From NCBI GenBank assembly GCA_945266285.1, contig CALYOP010000001.1, positions 417,431-481,430 on the forward strand: a stretch of DNA of 64,000 bases, written 5' to 3'. The stretch is from an uncultured Commensalibacter sp. (GTDB lineage: Bacteria; Pseudomonadota; Alphaproteobacteria; Acetobacterales; Acetobacteraceae). Of the stretch, positions 61,767 to 64,000 are shown piece after piece; the first letter of the stretch is position 1; each line of letters starts with the position of its first letter. The notes beneath the pieces are model-generated. The model searched no databases and was not told the DNA's origin. It was given only the letters and a program-made list of their open reading frames with translations. The translations under genes were made by a program, and so were the position numbers.

Positions 61767-62922
61767 TTAAATTATGAATATGAAATAAGAAGTATTTTTT
61801 CGGATTTGAATTATATTTTCTATGTCACGCAAAATCCTTTTGTTTTTCTTATGATATTTTATAACAAAATTGAACTTGGAGTGCTGCAGATAAATCCATA
61901 TAGTCCAGGCTCGATAACGTGACCGGCCAGTAATTTCTCTTAATCGTAACGTCTTCAAAATCTTTAACACACTGGCTGGAGAAATCTTCAGAGCGGCCGC
62001 CGCATTTGTGGTTGTAACGACCGATGTTGCAATAGCATAATCGATAAAAGCCTTGATTTGGGATCCCGAACGTATGTTTTCGGTGTGTTCTTGCTAACTC
62101 TCGTAACCAACTTTGATTTTGTGAGCGTTACGAATGGCTTGCTCGCTTGAAAGAGCATAAGCGTCGATATAGGCTTTTACACGCTTCAAACGATTATGAT
62201 TTTTGCCGGCGTTTAATAGAATTTGTCTTAAACCCGTTGTTATGGCAGGCAAATAGTCGAGCTTCAGATCCATACGAAGAGCAGCATTTGCATATTCAAA
62301 GCCAAGCCATGGTTTGTTCGGTATTGGATCGAGGTTAATCCAGGCGTCCAGAAGGATGGCAGAACACAAGATTGGCGGTTCATACCGCGTTGATTTTATA
62401 ACCTCTTGCCTTTTTTCCCATATTTCATCCTGATTTTTTTGCTTCAGCAATTGCTTAAGTCGGTTAGGCTTGATCTCAAGTGTTTCCGGATTTTCGAGAA
62501 TTTTGTTTGTACGCTCTAAGATGGCGTCTATATCTTCCAACTCTCTTTTAAAAACCATCAATAACCGTTTTATCACGTGAGCTTTCGTGAATTGGCTGTT
62601 GTGTTGATTGGAATGAATCCGCCTCAGATAACCACTCGCACTTCTTGGTCTCTATCAAGCGTCTGGTAGCCAGAATATCCATGGCATCGGCAAGATCCTG
62701 ATGCGATATTGAAACGTCGGTATTGTATGTGTGGAGTTTCAAGTCATTCAATTCTATCAAACCGTCTTGAAGATAGATTGAGGCAACGACCGCAAAGAAA
62801 TGTTCGCGACTGTTTAGTCCGTTCTTGAATTTGGATGCCTCAATGAGACCGTTGTAACGCATGATTAGTTCGGTCGCTCTTATCAGAGGTTCAAGGTGCT
62901 CCGGACAGCCAACCGTCGACAA
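61767..62922 (-). pseudogene. DUF1612/HTH-domain protein of rhizobial plasmid type, broken
   Basis: Three open pieces make one gene. 62922-62548 gives the N-terminus with REHFFAVVASIYLQDGLIEL and LADAMDILATRRLIE. One extra T in a run (62550-62554) shifts the frame, after which FKRELEDIDAILERTNKIL and LCSAILLDAWINLDP continue to an in-frame TAG at 62096-62094. The same frame then gives TNAAAALKISPASVLKIL and ITGRSRYRAWTIW, a DNA-binding C-terminus. From memory this domain order matches the DUF1612 plus helix-turn-helix family common on rhizobial plasmids. Both lesions are simple, so the decay looks recent. Confidence 0.6.
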
Positions 62923-63022
62923 TCTATAATCAATTGATTTTACTAAGAAAATATTTCACATTAAACCGAAAGAGGCGTTCAGTTTAATCACTACCGATAA
63001 TAACGCAAGCGGTTTATAGCTA

Positions 63023-63319
63023 TTGATAATATCAATTATCGAAAAGTATAATAGCCTTTTCGGTGTTGACATTCCTTGGTTGGTAACTGGAAAGAGAGAA
63101 ATGTTCGCGAGTACATCCGACAATTCTCAAAGTTCCATAGGGATGGCATTTCTAAATAAAGCAGTAATGAAGGCAGCTATTGAAGCTGTTGATGTCGGAT
63201 TGGATGGACGTTCATTACCTTCAGACAAGAAAGCAGAATTAATATTAGTTGCATATGATCTCATTCTCAAAGATAGTTCCAATAAAGATAACGTCATACG
63301 GCTCGTAAGAGCAGCTTAA
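63023..63319 (+). pseudogene. Truncated XRE repressor (copy 2, C-terminal part only)
   Basis: The 98-codon frame from TTG 63023 covers only the region after the helix-turn-helix: SLFGVDIPWLVTGKREMF, then MKAAIEAVDVGLDGRSL and DNVIRLVRAA. It is the homologue of the last two thirds of the repressor at 51656-52096. A TAG lies six bases upstream in frame, and no DNA-binding helix is found in the 80 bases before it. If translated, it could dimerise with the intact repressor and interfere, which is speculation. Confidence 0.65.
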
Positions 63320-63422
63320 ATTAACTATAATTTTAAATTAAATGTTCATCATACGTTCTTTTCTTGAATCTTCGAAATACTCATGGCAAGTTTTTTCTTA
63401 GAGTTACCAGCGGGGGAGAAAA

Positions 63423-63593
63423 ATGGACGAATATAGCAGTGAAAAGGCTAAGATAAAATCTATTATTCGTGATAGTTTGGCTAATGATAACGGGCGTACA
63501 TCTCAAAAAACCATTATCGAGATACATGTGCATGATGGTATTATTGACGTTGAATTATCTGCATCAGCCATGGGAAAAGTACGGATCAAATGA
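63423..63593 (+). CDS. Small conserved protein, 56 residues (copy 2)
   Basis: Paralogue of the gene at 52202-52372 with the same length, the same GGGGGAG ribosome site and the same end. It reads SEKAKIKSIIRDSLANDNG, then IIEIHVHDGIIDVELSASAM and GKVRIK. The segment between the two halves differs from copy 1 by a pair of opposite single-base indels that cancel. No family is recognised. It follows the truncated repressor by 103 bases. Confidence 0.6.
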   Translation: MDEYSSEKAKIKSIIRDSLANDNGRTSQKTIIEIHVHDGIIDVELSASAMGKVRIK

Positions 63594-63684
63594 CGTTTTC
63601 ATCGAATGATGTTGTCGTAATCTTTTTTCTGATAAGATCAAAAGAAAATACAATAAAATCAAATAGTAAGATGATGTTTATGGA

Positions 63685-63713
63685 GATTACGACAAAGTGT
63701 CGTAATCTTTTTT
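63685..63713 (+). terminator. Rho-independent terminator after the 56-aa gene (copy 2)
   Basis: GATTACGACA (63685-63694) and TGTCGTAATC (63698-63707) form a perfect 10-bp stem with a 3-base loop, followed by six T. This is the strongest plus-strand terminator in the accessory region. Confidence 0.85.
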
Positions 63714-63747
63714 GCTTTTCACAGCATTTTAGGGCAGTTGATTTTAT

Positions 63748-63770
63748 AAAATTACGGCGGTCGTAATTTT
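63748..63770. other. Conserved hairpin in the repeat (copy 2)
   Basis: AAAATTACGG and TCGTAATTTT fold as in copy 1 (52528-52550), with one pair changed from A-U to G-U, so the fold is kept. Confidence 0.5.
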
Positions 63771-64000
63771 CTTCAAATCCGGTTTTACGGGCTTTTAAAG
63801 ATGCTTCAAAGGTTTTTAAAATTTCTGCATGACATTTCAATGAAAAATAACAGACAGCCAATTTTTGTCATGATTTCGGGCGTTTTGACTAGATCCATGT
63901 GTCAAATTTATTTTTCGCGATTTACCGCGCGATTATGGAAAAGCTCTTTATTTTCAGCATGTTCCCATGAAATACCGGTTTATCCCGCCATATCCCGTCT

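Larger units (their letters stand above)
63055..63985 (+). repeat. Direct repeat, copy 2
   Basis: Homologous to 51841-52764, offset by about 11.2 kb, same orientation. It carries the repressor C-terminus, the second 56-aa gene, hairpins, and a minus-strand frame ending ENKELFHNRAVNREK that matches the lost C-terminus of the lipoprotein near copy 1. Similarity ends 15 bases before the window edge. Confidence 0.85.

Noticed and set aside
51841..63985. Composite transposon bounded by the direct repeats
   Set aside because: No transposase, terminal inverted repeats or target-site duplication could be seen at either repeat; the repeats carry regulator genes instead.
50677..64000. Complete functional prophage
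   Set aside because: No integrase, transposase, terminase, capsid, tail or lysis gene was recognised; only the control region and accessory genes remain.
1..64000. CRISPR array, tRNA or rRNA genes
   Set aside because: No regularly spaced repeats, cloverleaf-like segments or rRNA sequence were noticed on either strand by eye.

Overview
The window is AT-rich DNA from an alphaproteobacterium. The RpoB, RpoC, RpoA and ribosomal protein sequences, the gene order rpsM-rpsK-rpoA-rplQ without rpsD, and the set of neighbouring genes fit the Acetobacteraceae. The low GC content and the N-acetylglucosamine operon would suit an insect-gut member such as Commensalibacter, but that genus-level guess is inference.

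Layout: (1) 1-3735, plus strand: the 3' end of an RND multidrug efflux operon, with a permease cut by the window edge followed by its outer-membrane lipoprotein. (2) 4208-32206, minus strand: one 28-kb block of information-processing genes, transcribed rplK-rplA-rplJ-rplL-rpoB-rpoC, then rpsL-rpsG-tuf, then the S10, spc and alpha operons down to rplQ, which ends at a strong hairpin terminator. fusA is missing from between rpsG and tuf, and secE-nusG is missing upstream of rplK. The longer gaps inside the block hold well-formed hairpins, four of them in tandem between rplL and rpoB. (3) 32350-43008, minus strand: a second complete tripartite RND pump, rmuC, and a very large AsmA/YhdP-like envelope protein. 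(4) 43065-50486, plus strand: glnE, then a four-gene GlcNAc operon (BadF/BadG-type kinase, nagB, sugar transporter, nagA) behind a recognisable promoter.

(5) 50.6-64.0 kb is an accessory region and the most interesting part. It starts with a phage-type control switch: a ner-like regulator on the minus strand, broken by a nonsense codon and a homopolymer frameshift, divergent from an intact XRE repressor, with palindromic operator-like sites between them. The repressor C-terminus, a 56-aa protein and about 0.5 kb of downstream DNA are repeated in direct orientation at 63.0-64.0 kb, where the repressor has lost its DNA-binding half. Between the copies lie a complete Type I restriction-modification system (hsdM-hsdS-hsdR) and decayed genes, including remnants that look like a DUF5655 protein and a rhizobial-type DUF1612/HTH protein. 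I read this as a degraded, possibly serially inserted prophage or island that has kept its restriction system. No integrase, transposase, tRNA, rRNA or CRISPR array was recognised anywhere in the window.
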